DNA of 64,000 nt from Gymnopus androsaceus JB14 (lineage: Eukaryota; Basidiomycota; Agaricomycetes; Agaricales; Omphalotaceae). Both the position numbers and the translations under genes were made by a program. Of this stretch, positions 46,506 through 56,717 are shown piece by piece (the first letter of the stretch is position 1; each line of letters starts with the position of its first letter). Under the pieces are notes generated by a model. That model was not told where the DNA came from, searched no databases, and worked only from the letters and a program-made list of their open reading frames with translations. The stretch lies in contig ML769386.1 in NCBI GenBank assembly GCA_009733575.1, positions 343,854-407,853 of the forward strand, given 5' to 3'.

Positions 46506-48311
46506 CTAGTCGGTGACCGGAATTACCTCCACCTCCATTCCATCGTTCTTGAACGGCTTCAGCCTTCTCTGCATAGTTTTGAAGTCTTCGCTGTCTACAT
46601 AGATGCGTAGCTTCTGCAAAGATACACAGGCTTCGGCGCTGGAGGTTTGATCAGTCCGCCTCCATCTCGAACGAACGAGCTTGAGCACTGATTTCAACTG
46701 GTAGCACGATCGAATAGTTATGGTGAGATTCTTCAGTTTGGGAAGCAAATATTGCCCTTCTGGAAGTGTAATGTCACCCTCTTCATCCGAGTCCTCTCCA
46801 GATGAGGAATCCGATGCAGAGACTTCACCATCTGAATCTGCGTCCGCTGAGCTACTTCCGCCAGTGTTATGTTCATCTCTACTCTCATCTCTGTCCTCCT
46901 CTTCCTCCTCCTCATCGCTAGAGTAATCTTCGACTTCTTTGATCTCGAGATCTTTTGTCCGCTGGTCAAGGGCAACCAGGCACTTTAAAACCGGACATGA
47001 AGATGACCCCACTTCCAGAGTTGTGACGGAGGGAGCACAGAGGAAAATGCGAAGCAGGTCGGCGGCAATGAACGGGACGGAGGGGATATTAAGATGGGTC
47101 AACTGGCTTTGGTTGCGCTCGAGCATAGAGCACAACGAAGCAATAAGCAAAGTTCTAGACTCGATGGTCAGCCACTTCAGTCCCAATAATTCGAGATGAG
47201 TAAGTTTTGGAAAGGTTAGATTGTCGAAGATGGGTAAAACAATGTAGTAAGAATCTCCAAATTCCACAGTGAACTTCGCTGTATTGCAGCTGATTGGTGC
47301 TATTACTTCTTCCTGCTCTATAGGGTTTCGCACCACAAACGTCTGAATGTTTGGACAGCAACGAACAATTCGAGAGGTTTCTTTGGGAGACAGGCTCATC
47401 AAGTCGAGATATGTGATCGTCAATCGAGGATATTCCAGATCCAGGAATACGCTATGCAATGTAAGAAATCGAAGATTTGGGCAATCCATAGGAAATGATA
47501 ACGCGGTGTTGACGTTAAGATTGAAAGACACTAATTCAGGGAGGCTCCGTTTGCTGTCAATTAATGGCTGCAAAATTGGGTTGACGATCGAGCAGACATT
47601 GGCCCCCATAGCGATATGGCGCCAGCGATTGGTGTTTTCGACTGCAGTTAAAGAGGCAAGAAGCTGAGCGGGTATCTCACAGGAATAGAGATCCTCAAAT
47701 TCGAAGTCAATGGGATGCGAACGCGAGCGCTCCAGAAAGAGGTCGAAGAAGGAGGAAGTATAAGGGAATTCCAAATCCGAAAACGCGAATGAGGACCACA
47801 ACGCAGGCATCGAGGTCACCAGATTATACCATCTACTGCAGACGCGACTAAGGGTGAGAGTCGGTAGTTGGTTTCTGCCACGGTTGTAATGTAAACACAT
47901 ACGGTTGACGCCCATTCCTCCACAGCAAATGTACTGGAAGATTTCACCAAGCATTTCCTGAGGAAGCTTGTAGATGGGAGACATCATACAACGGATGCCT
48001 GCCATATACGTTCCAAGTAGCTCTTGCTGCGCCTCCATTGCTTTGGATAATTCCTGCAACCGACGAAGCTCCGTCTGGCAGCGATCCATCTCTTCTTGTG
48101 CATCTTCCAATAGTTTGGAGTATAATGCGCGTTCCAAACCATAAGGAGAGTATCCAGAGCGCACACGACGTATCGTTTCGTCGTACTTGAGCTCATGCAA
48201 GTCCATTTGAAAAGAATCGCCACACTTTGCACACAAACGTGTCGAAACGCGTTCTTTGGGCCAATCATGCTGAGCAATAGATCCTGGATGAAATTCATAC
48301 GCAGTCAGCAT
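46506..48311 (-). CDS. F-box/LRR-like protein, copy G, intact
   Basis: An uninterrupted frame of 601 residues from the family start MLTAYEFHPGSIAQHDWPKE. An ATG at 48383 would add 24 residues but overlaps the upstream ORF, so I prefer 48311. CxxC finger LCAKCGDSFQMDLHEL, coiled segment MDRCQTELRRLQELSKAM, F-box SPIYKLPQEMLGEIFQYIC and TLSRVCSRWYNLVTSMPALW, LRR-like region, an acidic segment (DYSSDEEEEEEDRDESRDEH) and C-terminal block ending DGMEVEVIPVTD. It serves as the in-window reference for judging frame breaks in the other copies. Role presumed: SCF substrate recognition. Confidence 0.85.
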   Translation of the reverse strand: MLTAYEFHPGSIAQHDWPKERVSTRLCAKCGDSFQMDLHELKYDETIRRVRSGYSPYGLERALYSKLLEDAQEEMDRCQTELRRLQELSKAMEAQQELLGTYMAGIRCMMSPIYKLPQEMLGEIFQYICCGGMGVNRMCLHYNRGRNQLPTLTLSRVCSRWYNLVTSMPALWSSFAFSDLEFPYTSSFFDLFLERSRSHPIDFEFEDLYSCEIPAQLLASLTAVENTNRWRHIAMGANVCSIVNPILQPLIDSKRSLPELVSFNLNVNTALSFPMDCPNLRFLTLHSVFLDLEYPRLTITYLDLMSLSPKETSRIVRCCPNIQTFVVRNPIEQEEVIAPISCNTAKFTVEFGDSYYIVLPIFDNLTFPKLTHLELLGLKWLTIESRTLLIASLCSMLERNQSQLTHLNIPSVPFIAADLLRIFLCAPSVTTLEVGSSSCPVLKCLVALDQRTKDLEIKEVEDYSSDEEEEEEDRDESRDEHNTGGSSSADADSDGEVSASDSSSGEDSDEEGDITLPEGQYLLPKLKNLTITIRSCYQLKSVLKLVRSRWRRTDQTSSAEACVSLQKLRIYVDSEDFKTMQRRLKPFKNDGMEVEVIPVTD

Positions 48312-48325
48312 GAGTAAATGGAAAT

Positions 48326-48361
48326 TTAGATAGCGTTGAACTTGCCACTGAAGTGAGCCAT
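48326..48361 (-). promoter_or_regulatory. Conserved upstream ORF of F-box copy G
   Basis: Reads MAHFSGKFNAI then TAA, identical at the peptide level to copy A. It ends 14 bases before the main start at 48311. Preceded by TTCCGCAACAGTC, matching the flank of copy B. Confidence 0.6.
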
Positions 48362-48474
48362 GACTGTTGCGGAATAGAATCATCGGCGCTTAGCTCCTTC
48401 GTCCGATTGAGTGGGCGCCTATGTAGTGACTGACTGTTGCTCATTCCTTGGTCAGCTGTCTACCATCATCTCAG

Positions 48475-50001
48475 ATGGCGACTTTCTTGACGCTGCCAGT
48501 TGAGCTTATTGCTGATGTTCTTAGCGAGCTGGATCTAGAGTCTCTTATCACAATATCCTACCTTTCTCGTCGCCTTCATGATATAGTCTCTGATCCTTCT
48601 TTGAACCCTTGGAGAAAGCCAATCTTGCACTCACTGCGTTCGGGCCAAGAAGAAAGCGTCGCACTGAAACATCTCAGTGTTCGACAAATAGTTCCAAGGC
48701 ATAATTGGATCGAAATCTTGAGCTTGGCCTCACCATCTTTCATACTGCTGGAAGCAACTTTGCCAAATCTCAAGTCGGAGGAGTGGGAGGAATGCTTCAA
48801 CCGTAGGTTTTTACCTGGTTGGAGAAAATGGCTGAAGGATGGTAGCTGGAAAGCGGCGTTTCTTGGGTGCGTATAGATGGTCTAATTACCCAGTTCACGT
48901 CTGAAACTAATTCGTTCCAGGGTCTTACATCGTGTTTACCACAGGTGAGCGTGCTTTGTATAGCTCTGCTAAAACATCTGCGTCTTACCCTACTCATTCC
49001 TCAGGAGTCGCACTTCATGCACTTCAGAAGAATCTTGGACCAAGTTAGCGTCTTACAGACGAATGTGTTTCATACACTTTACCGACTTGACTTCATTAGA
49101 TATATCGTTTTGAATCGGAATGGAACAGCTAACGAGCTGGAGGCCGCTTCACGAGGATTCAATCCTTTATCTATCTTCAATGAGATGAAGTGTGTGCTCT
49201 TCTTCCATCCACCCTTTTCTAGATAATAATCTCAAATCCATAGACTGCAGAGTAACCTCATGCATTTGGAAACTCGCATTAGAGTCAGTTCTAGCTACTC
49301 GTACCCAACGTCCAAAACTGATCTGTCGACTTTTAGCTTGTCGTTCAACTAGCAGATGTTAGGATCCTTGCATTTGGAACGCTTGATCGTCCGCGGAGCA
49401 CACTCACTGTCAACCCCAATGCTCATACGTTCTTGCATCCTCCGGGAATTGACGACTTACAATCTCTCCGAAGCAATCGCGTCGTTACCGACCATGGTGT
49501 CTATCCTCTAGGTCCAGACTCTGCAGATTATCGTGCGTGTCTTTTTATCCATTTACTCGTGGGCTAAGGAACTCGATCCTTTAGCTGGAGTATCTCCTCC
49601 CTCCATCGATTTTTCACGCCTCACACACCCTCTTCCTGCACCTTCACATCGAAACTACCCATGGTATACGCCAGGGGGCGGCGACAAACGTTGGCTGGGC
49701 TCTGGTGAAGATGAAGAAGAAGGCCTCAAATGGGTTGGAGGCTTAATGCAAGTCTTGGTCGGTTGATACATATATCACTACTGACCGTGTTTGTCTCGTA
49801 CACAGGATAATTGCTCAAATCCTGACACCAAAGACGCATGAAATTGGAGGGGATTGGCTTCCTCTTCAAGATCTTGATTTGGTAGTGGGCGCTGGAAGAT
49901 CGCAATACGCATCGCTTACTTGGAATGACCTCTGGGCCATCGCTCCGTGGATGGAAGAACGGATTGCGAATAAGATTGACGGACCTGGATTAGGACTTTG
50001 A
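48475..50001 (+). CDS. F-box protein, third subfamily
   Basis: Starts MATFLTLPVELIADVLSELD with an N-terminal F-box continuing LESLITISYLSRRLHDIV, then RQIVPRHNWIEILSLASP. Exons follow from about 48920, 49005, 49247 and later. The C-terminus is IGGDWLPLQDLDLVVGAGRS and ends ANKIDGPGLGL (stop 49999-50001). Around 49110 the run TTTT in ATCGTTTTGAATCGG seems one base short, since the downstream reading NRNGTANELEAASRGFNPLS is in another frame from EESWTKLASYRR. The start codon lies 113 bases from the upstream ORF of F-box copy G on the other strand. Function beyond the F-box is unknown. Confidence 0.65.
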
Positions 50002-50353
50002 TTTCTTTGTTTTTTCTTTCTCCGATCTGCTTTCGAAAAATCCATCACCGATGCGTCTTTCCGTGTGAAAAAGGACCTGAAGTTGCTTTGTCTGCCCTTT
50101 GTTGGGTGAGACCCACACGTCTTTTGTTTTTTATCGAGTTCTGATGATGCGTAATTGCTTCCTTTCGATGTTTCACAAGGGCGTATTTACCTCCGATGAG
50201 TAGGTTGTCGGGATGCCGGTCGCTTATAGGCCCTTTCACGCGCCTCAGGCTCCGGAGCAAGCAGAAAGAACAATAAGCTTTGTTACCGCTTCTAGCAAAT
50301 GGTCCGTTTGTTGAGACTAAGACTCTTTGCCTTGCTTTGTAGCGCTCGGCGGT

Positions 50354-50362
50354 TATATAAAT
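50354..50362 (+). promoter_or_regulatory. TATA-like element upstream of the C2H2 gene
   Basis: TATATAAAT lies about 190 bases before the ATG at 50552 and is followed by a pyrimidine-rich tract (50389-50440), a common fungal core promoter arrangement. The rest of the 50002-50551 gap holds no gene that I can support. Confidence 0.4.
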
Positions 50363-50551
50363 GGAGCATGAACCCAAATGTCGCCCCTCCCCTCCGCCCA
50401 TCTCCCTTCATTGTAATTTCCCCTCCCACTCCCTTCCCTCTCTATACACTTAATAGACGTTGCGGGGCAACGTCGTACTATAGTATCTGAACGTTCCACG
50501 GCCTTTACACGTTACAAACTCTCTTCTCTTCTTTCTCTCCCTCGTTTCGCC

Positions 50552-52031
50552 ATGCCTAAAGACACCACCAAATCGGTACGAATTTCCTTGGTATACTGTG
50601 GATGTCATTTCAACGCTTTTAGTTTCTTTGCCAGGTTTGCGAAAAGTCTTTTGAACGAAGCGGTGATCTCGGCCGACACATTCGAACACACACTGGTGAC
50701 AAGTAAGTTGATCCTGCTCCGTGTGTACATGGCTAATGATTCTCTGCAGACCCCACACTTGCACTTGGCCCGGCTGCGAGAAGGCATTTTCTCAATCTTC
50801 TGGTCTCAAGACCCACATGAACACTCAGTAAGTCGATTTTTTCGTTCGATCTTACTGGCCAAATAGCTAATATTCGTCTTCATTCTCTTTTTTTTCAGCA
50901 CCAAATCTCAGCCTCACGCCTGCGGCGAAGAGGGTTGCGACGCGAGGTTCAGTGATCCCTCTTCTCGCTCGAGGCATCACAGGGAGGTTCATAAGAATCA
51001 AGGAGCATACGAGTGCCCCTTCGAAGGATGTCATTCGATGCAAGTACCAGATCTTAGGCGTTGCTCCAGTATAATGCTCATATCTCTTTCTTAAAACAGA
51101 ATCAAACGTCGTTCAGCATTCACCCACCATCTTCAAGAAAAGCACCAGAGCGTCGGCCTCGAAGTGGCCCAAATTGATGCCTGCAACCCCAAGCTTAGGG
51201 ATGGGTCTGGGTATAGGGTTCGACGGAATCCTGCCAACGCTGGTCGCACTGGTCGCAGGTCGTCGCGCACCAAGGCTCCGTCTCCGTCTCCAGTATTTTT
51301 CCGTCAAACGATTGACCCTACTAACGTAGACCTTCCATCCACGCTTGCGATTCCAGCGATTCCCGACTCAATTTGTAAGTCCTTTGTCCATTAGCTACTC
51401 AGCCACTTATGATATTTTGTTTGCTACAGATTCGATCCCATCTACGAGCAGCACACCGACGCCTTACGGGTATGACATGAGCTCTCCCTACACAGGAAGC
51501 GCAGACTCCTCTTCTCAAACCTACGCCAAACACGACTATCACCAAGGTCAATATGTATACCCTGTACCACGCGCCCCGACCCCTTCAACACAATTCGTAT
51601 ATCACTACCACCAACGGCTGGAGTCCAACGACTATCTGACTGTTCCTCACATATACCCTGGCTCTAATCATTCTTCGCGCACTCATTCTGCTATGGGATC
51701 CCCTGCACTGACGTATGCTGATACGAGCGTAGCGTCATCACCTTCCGCTTCACCGTCCCCTGCACCAGAGACGATGAGATTGTATTCGACCGTGCAACAT
51801 GCGACACCCGAGCCTGAGTTTCACCTTGAGGCACTGTTTGGGATGGAGCACGTCAATCATGATGGGGATAATAGTCAGCTGGAGGACATCAAGCACGACG
51901 CGCAGATGGAGATGTTTCTCTCTTCACTCAATGAGGGGACGGATAGCTTTGTGGGTATGGGACAGGATTCGTATCAGTGGGGAATTGAAACTGGCTTCGA
52001 GGTTAACCACGGCGTCGCTGTGGTAGGCTAG
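50552..52031 (+). CDS. C2H2 zinc-finger transcription factor
   Basis: Six exons (50552-50575, 50635-50702, 50750-50827, 50899-51039, 51100-51374, 51430-52031) give 395 residues. Zinc fingers in order: VCEKSFERSGDLGRHIRTH lacks the usual first Cys pair in this short exon and so looks degenerate; CTWPGCEKAFSQSSGLKTHM; ACGEEGCDARFSDPSSRSRH; CPFEGCHSIIKRRSAFTHHL. A basic stretch (RTGRRSSRTKAPSPSP) and a Ser/Pro/Tyr-rich tail follow, ending NHGVAVVG. The fourth intron starts GCAAGT at 51040, a GC-AG intron needed to keep the frame. Presumed DNA-binding regulator; targets unknown. Confidence 0.82.
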
Positions 52032-52344
52032 GATTCTAGGGTTTAGCGAACCGCTAGTCGGTTGCTGCTTACCCGATTTGATGATTCATGGCAGGCTAAT
52101 TGTTGATACGCTATACCGACTTACTACTTTATGGCGTTTCACTCCTTAGTACACTACATATAATGCTTTACCTTACCTACAAGCTTAATCGTTGTATACG
52201 TTAGCGTCACTCTCACTGTTTTTATTATATCCGACTAACCATGGAGTGGTAGTCAATGTAGCCTTACATCAATTATCTTGTTCTTCTTTACTGAGGAAAT
52301 CGACAAAATAGACAGAGATCGCAATATCGTTGGAAGTTCTAGCT

Positions 52345-54000
52345 AGCTACCTCCACGTCCATGCCCTGTTTTTTCGAAACCAGCGCAAACTTTTATGGAG
52401 CGTTTTCAACCGCTCAAGAGCCTTCTTCCTCGCCAAGGTTGGATATGCCATATGCAGCGTCTGCAAACAGACACATGCTCTGGAATCTTCACTGTGACTC
52501 GGACTAGCATGATCACTTCCGGTAAGTTCTCCATCTCGAGCGCACAACCTTGAGCAACAATTCCCTGCGAGGTCGAATCACCAAGGAGCAGACATTGTCC
52601 CTCAGAAACCTCAATATCTGTTGTCGCTTTATCGCTTTGATCAAGCATCATCTTCATCATCATCTTCTGGTAGGTAAGCTGGTTATAGTCATCGTCATCA
52701 TCGTAGTCCACCTGGTTCATCTTTTCAAATTCCTGATTGTCCTGAGGTAGAGGAGCAATCAAGGCTTTAAGACCAGAAACACCAGGCTTATCAGACAGTG
52801 TAAAAGACTCAACAACATCCAACGACGTGACCGAGGGTACACATAGAGTAATTCATCGGAGGTGAATGGAGTTTTATGGATAGCAAGATGGGTTAGGTTG
52901 GTATGACTCTGCTCAAAGATCGAGCACAACACCTCCATATTATGTGTCTCGTATTCTCCGGGTAGATCCGATAATTCCAGACGAGTGAGTGCAGGGAAAG
53001 CCATACTTCACATGAATACAGCGATAGCGTCGGATAGAGAGCTCCGAAAGTCGAGCACAAGGCTCGGCGCGCTGCAACTGATCATACTAGGCGGAGCCAG
53101 AGATTGGGAAACGAGACGAATTTTTGTACAGCGAGTGCCAACGTTTGAACAATGCGATATCTCCTCGGCAGTTAGACCAGTGAGATTGAGCTCTGTCACC
53201 GTCAGTTGAGGATATTCGAGAGATAAAGATTGGAGTTTGGGACAAGAGAGAGGAAAGGGTAGGATATCGTCAATACTGAGGGACACTAATCCAGGTAGAC
53301 CTCCTCTGCCATCATTCAATGTCTGCAATAATGTGGTAACAAATGATTCCGGCGCAGTGATTTTTACACGACGCCAACGATAGGAGTTTTCGCTCGCAGT
53401 CAAAGAGAAAAACAGCGCGGGCGGGTGCCTCATAGCCAGAAGACTCATCGAATCCAGAATGCCGGTCGATTTTAAGTCGATAGGATGAAGACGAGAGCGT
53501 TTGAACAGGAAGAGAGTGTAGGGCGAGTTCAAATCGCGAGTTTCAAAAGACGATCATAACATGGGCATCGAAATGGCCAGATTATACCACCTAGTGCAGA
53601 CACGACCGATTGTCAGAGTCGGCATTCGTCGATAGTGTCGATAATAGGAATCGGATATGCAGTTGACGTCTACTATACCGCCACTGCAACAGACGTACTT
53701 GGATATTTCACCAAAGATTTCTTGGGGCAGGGTGTGGATGGGAGACATTATACGGTGGATGTCAGCCATGTATACCTCGAGAAGTCGGCGTGTTTCAAGT
53801 CCGCCATTCGACACAACTCGGACTCACAACGATCCATATCTGCCTGTCTATGGTCTCGAGTAGGCTGTATGCTCTAATCCACCGGGGGAGTATCCGGAGC
53901 GCATGCGGTGTATCTTTTCACCGTATTGGAGGTCGCGCAAGTCTAGTTGAGAGAATCGCCACATTTTGAGCACAGACACGTCGAAATACGTTCTTCGGGC
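52345..54000 (-). pseudogene. F-box/LRR-like protein, copy H, decayed
   Basis: Family parts in order on the minus strand: SQLDLRDLQYGEKIHRMRSG, then MSNGGLETRRLLEVYMADIH, F-box SPIHTLPQEIFGEISKYVC, TIGRVCTRWYNLAISMPML. A TGA then replaces the TGG expected before SSF in MPVLWSSF. The frame goes on (RSRLHPIDLKSTGI, RWRRVKITAPESFVTTLL) with losses in the LRR-like region, then an acidic and C-terminal piece to about 52345. Multiple lesions: a real pseudogene. It lies head-to-head with copy I. Confidence 0.8.
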
Positions 54001-54105
54001 AGAGCTTGTGTGCAGCTTTCCGTACAGACGTAAGCTTATGCTAAATTTGGAAGATACAAACCTACTATAAATGGTCTTCCGGGCCTTAAGGAACTTTTGA
54101 GAATA

Positions 54106-54566
54106 AATAAAGAAGAAGTAGAGAAGCACTATGGGCGCTTAAGTAGGCGCTTAGTACTCTTTTCCGCAAGTTCAACGCTGTTATTTCTTCCATTTCTTCA
54201 TGCTATTGCGGAATGTATTTCGGCGCGTTTGTATGCCACATGCGGCGATCATTTCCAACTGGACTTGCAGGCGCTCAACGACGAGATCTTACATCGAGTG
54301 CGCTCAGGATACTCTCCTGACGGATTAGAATGCGCAGTTCAGACAGCGTTGAACAGACTTGCCATCGAAACAGACTTGCCATCAAAACGAGAAGCGTCTA
54401 TGTAGTTATAAGCGCCCACGTCCTGACACGTCAAACTCAAACCCGCACCCTCTCAGCCTTTATCATGGTTTTCCCGAAATTGCTTCCTAGGGTCCGGAGC
54501 CTGAGGCCTCTCATGTATCGTAGGTTTGTTTCTTCCGAACTTAACATAGGCTTACGTCTGTACAGA
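54106..54566 (+). repeat. Segment S, F-box 5' fragment duplicated at 58267-58716
   Basis: Contains a decayed F-box 5' end: flank GGCGCTTAGTACTCTTTTCC, a frame piece LYATCGDHFQLDLQALNDEI, HRVRSGYSPDGLECAVQ, then unrelated sequence. The upstream ORF start is missing: about 27 bases between two GCAA words have been lost relative to copy B. The same deletion is present in the second copy, so it predates the duplication. The two copies are nearly identical, apart from a 17-base repeat present only here and a TAT insertion there. Confidence 0.85.
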
Positions 54567-54574
54567 AAACAGCC

Positions 54575-55155
54575 ACCAAAGCTCTATTGCTCAGCACGAT
54601 TGGCCCAAAGAACGTATTTCGACGTGTTTGTGCCCAAAATGTGGTGATTCCTTCCAACTAGACTTACACGGCTTCCAGTACGGCGAAACGATGCACCGTG
54701 TGCGCTCCGGACATTCCCCTGCCGGATTAGAGCGCATAGTCTACTCGAAACTATTGCAAGACGCGCAGGCAGATATGGATCGTTGTCAGACAGAGTTGCG
54801 TCGATTGACGGACTTGAGCAAAGAAATAACACGCCAACAGGAGCTTCTCGAGGCATACATGGCTGGCATCCGTTGTATAATGTCTCCCATTTACACTCTG
54901 CCCCAAGAAATCCTCGGTGAAATCTTCAAGTACGTCTGTTGCAGTGGCAATATAGTAGGCGTCAACTGCATACCCGATTCCTATTATCCATACGATCAAC
55001 GAATGCCGACTCTGACAATCAGTCGCGTCTGCATCAGGTGGTATAATCTGGTCACTACGATGCCCGTGTTATGGTCGTCTTTTGGAACTCGCGATTTGAA
55101 CTCTTCCTACACTCCCTTCTTCTTCAAACTCTTTCTTGAACGCTCTCATCTTCAT
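54575..55155 (+). pseudogene. F-box copy I, N-terminal half, truncated by retrotransposon
   Basis: In frame from about 54575: SSIAQHDWPKERISTCLCPK, CGDSFQLDLHGFQYGETMHR, coiled MDRCQTELRRLTDLSKEI, F-box SPIYTLPQEILGEIFKYVC and TISRVCIRWYNLVTTMPVLW, reaching LERSHLHPI. There it runs into retrotransposon sequence at CCCAT/CTGCCACC. No family start codon lies in frame upstream. Only the CxxC finger and F-box are left. Confidence 0.8.
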
Positions 55156-56690
55156 CCCATCTGCCACCGATGATAATGCAATACCCCAGTCAGTGGAAGC
55201 GTCCACAAAGATCTCCAAATCCTGAAGAGGACCCAACTCGTGCAGTTGGCGTAGAATAATGGATCTTGGAGTTGCTGGATCCACCATTCAACTTCAGGAA
55301 TGATCTTATCGGGGTATTTGCCCTTTTGACCTCGTGGTTGCGGTATGAAGACATGAAGTTGGAAATGGAAGGAAGATGAGTCTTGCCATGGGCATAAACG
55401 AATGCAATGTGACAGAGGGGTGCCGTGAATGGATTTCGACTTGACTCTGGGGTTAAGTGACGGCCGATAAGTGTTTAGGAAATCTTCCAAACGGTAGAGG
55501 TATTTCAGTCTCTTCTCCTCGGAAGACTGACGCGTTTGTGTTCGAGGTCCCAGAGAAAACCGATAAAGGTAAAAATGAAGACGAAATATCGATCGCCCTT
55601 GTCAGGGTGCCAAGGAATCCAAGCTCGGAGATGAGGTCGAATAAGTCGTCGCGGTTGAAATAGTTGTAGGAACCCAAAGCATTGAGAGTGATGAAAGCAG
55701 CGAGTCATCTTCTATCTTGGCAATAGGCGTTACACCAAACGACTGCCATATGTGCGACTGGCACCAGACACCATACCGGAATTGGAACTGGCGGAAGCAG
55801 CACCAAAAGCGTAACAATGCTCTGCCCAGAATTCTCCATCGGGGTCACGTACAACCATGTACGGTTGTGTCTGGGGGCGCAAAGGGATGGTGCGATGGAA
55901 TTTCGAAATGTCCATAGTGCAAACTTTGGTACCTGGGGGTGCAGAAACAACCTGCGCGAGTAAAGTAAGAAAAGCGAGTTTAGCGAATGGAATGGCGAAT
56001 GAGAATTGCGAGATATCTCGGCGAATAACAGCAAATACAGGGTAGATAACCCAGCGAATTATGGGTAAGAACCCAGCGAATAATGGGGTAGGAAATCCCA
56101 GGCGAATAGATTGGGATTAGGAGAGGAAGACTTACCAAATTTGCTGTATAAACGGCTGAGTCGAATGAAGTAGGAAAGTCCTCTTTGAGGATATATGAGT
56201 TGATGCAGGGAACCGAATTACCCAAGGAATCGCAGCTGTCTTTGGAGAGGTTGCAGGCAGACGCGACGCTTAGGGGGTTTGTCGGGACCTTGGACTTGCT
56301 CGAACTATGATAAAAGGAGAGCAAAAGAAGAAACCACGCATGATGGTTTCCATCTCAGCTTTGGAGAAAGGACCCGACATGCGATTGGCAGCAGCTTCTT
56401 CAAGTATATAGTCCCAGACAACGTTTGGATGCTTGTCGACTGAGGAATGATTCGGGATAATTATGCTTTCATGTAAGGTAGGCATGTTGCCAAGCGGGAA
56501 ACCCGTAGTTAGATATTCGACAAGGAAAGGGTAGCGGTCCCAGAGGTTGCACCTGGTCAATTCGATGGCAAAAGCAGGAGCATTGTAAGGCGTGATAATG
56601 CGGTCATAGAGTTCCAAGAAATCAGGCGGAGTATTAGGGATCGGAGAGCGATACATCTTCGTCAATGAAAAATCGTGCCAAGGAAGAGCG
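55155..56690 (-). pseudogene. RT/RNase H remnant of retrotransposon copy 1
   Basis: The N-terminal RT part (CNLWDRYPFLVEYLTTGFPL; WDYILEEAAANRMSGPFSKA) is open in the frame overlapping the gag end. An apparent intron at 55952-56135 (GTAAGT..GCGCAG) precedes MDISKFHRTIPLRPQ. Beyond this the frame is broken repeatedly by one-base changes (for example near 55540, 55440 and 55190), and the RNase H domain is cut off at 55155. Confidence 0.75.
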
Positions 56691-56717
56691 GGAGTGAGGG
56701 AATTAGATGCAAATGGA

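Noticed and set aside
46506..48383. Longer N-terminus for F-box copy G from the ATG at 48383
   Set aside because: The extra 24 residues run through the conserved upstream ORF in another frame and are not shared with copies A, B or D.
54330..54647. Separate 105-residue plus-strand gene upstream of F-box I
   Set aside because: Its frame reads the CxxC region of F-box I in the wrong frame. The underlying DNA is F-box sequence and its flank.
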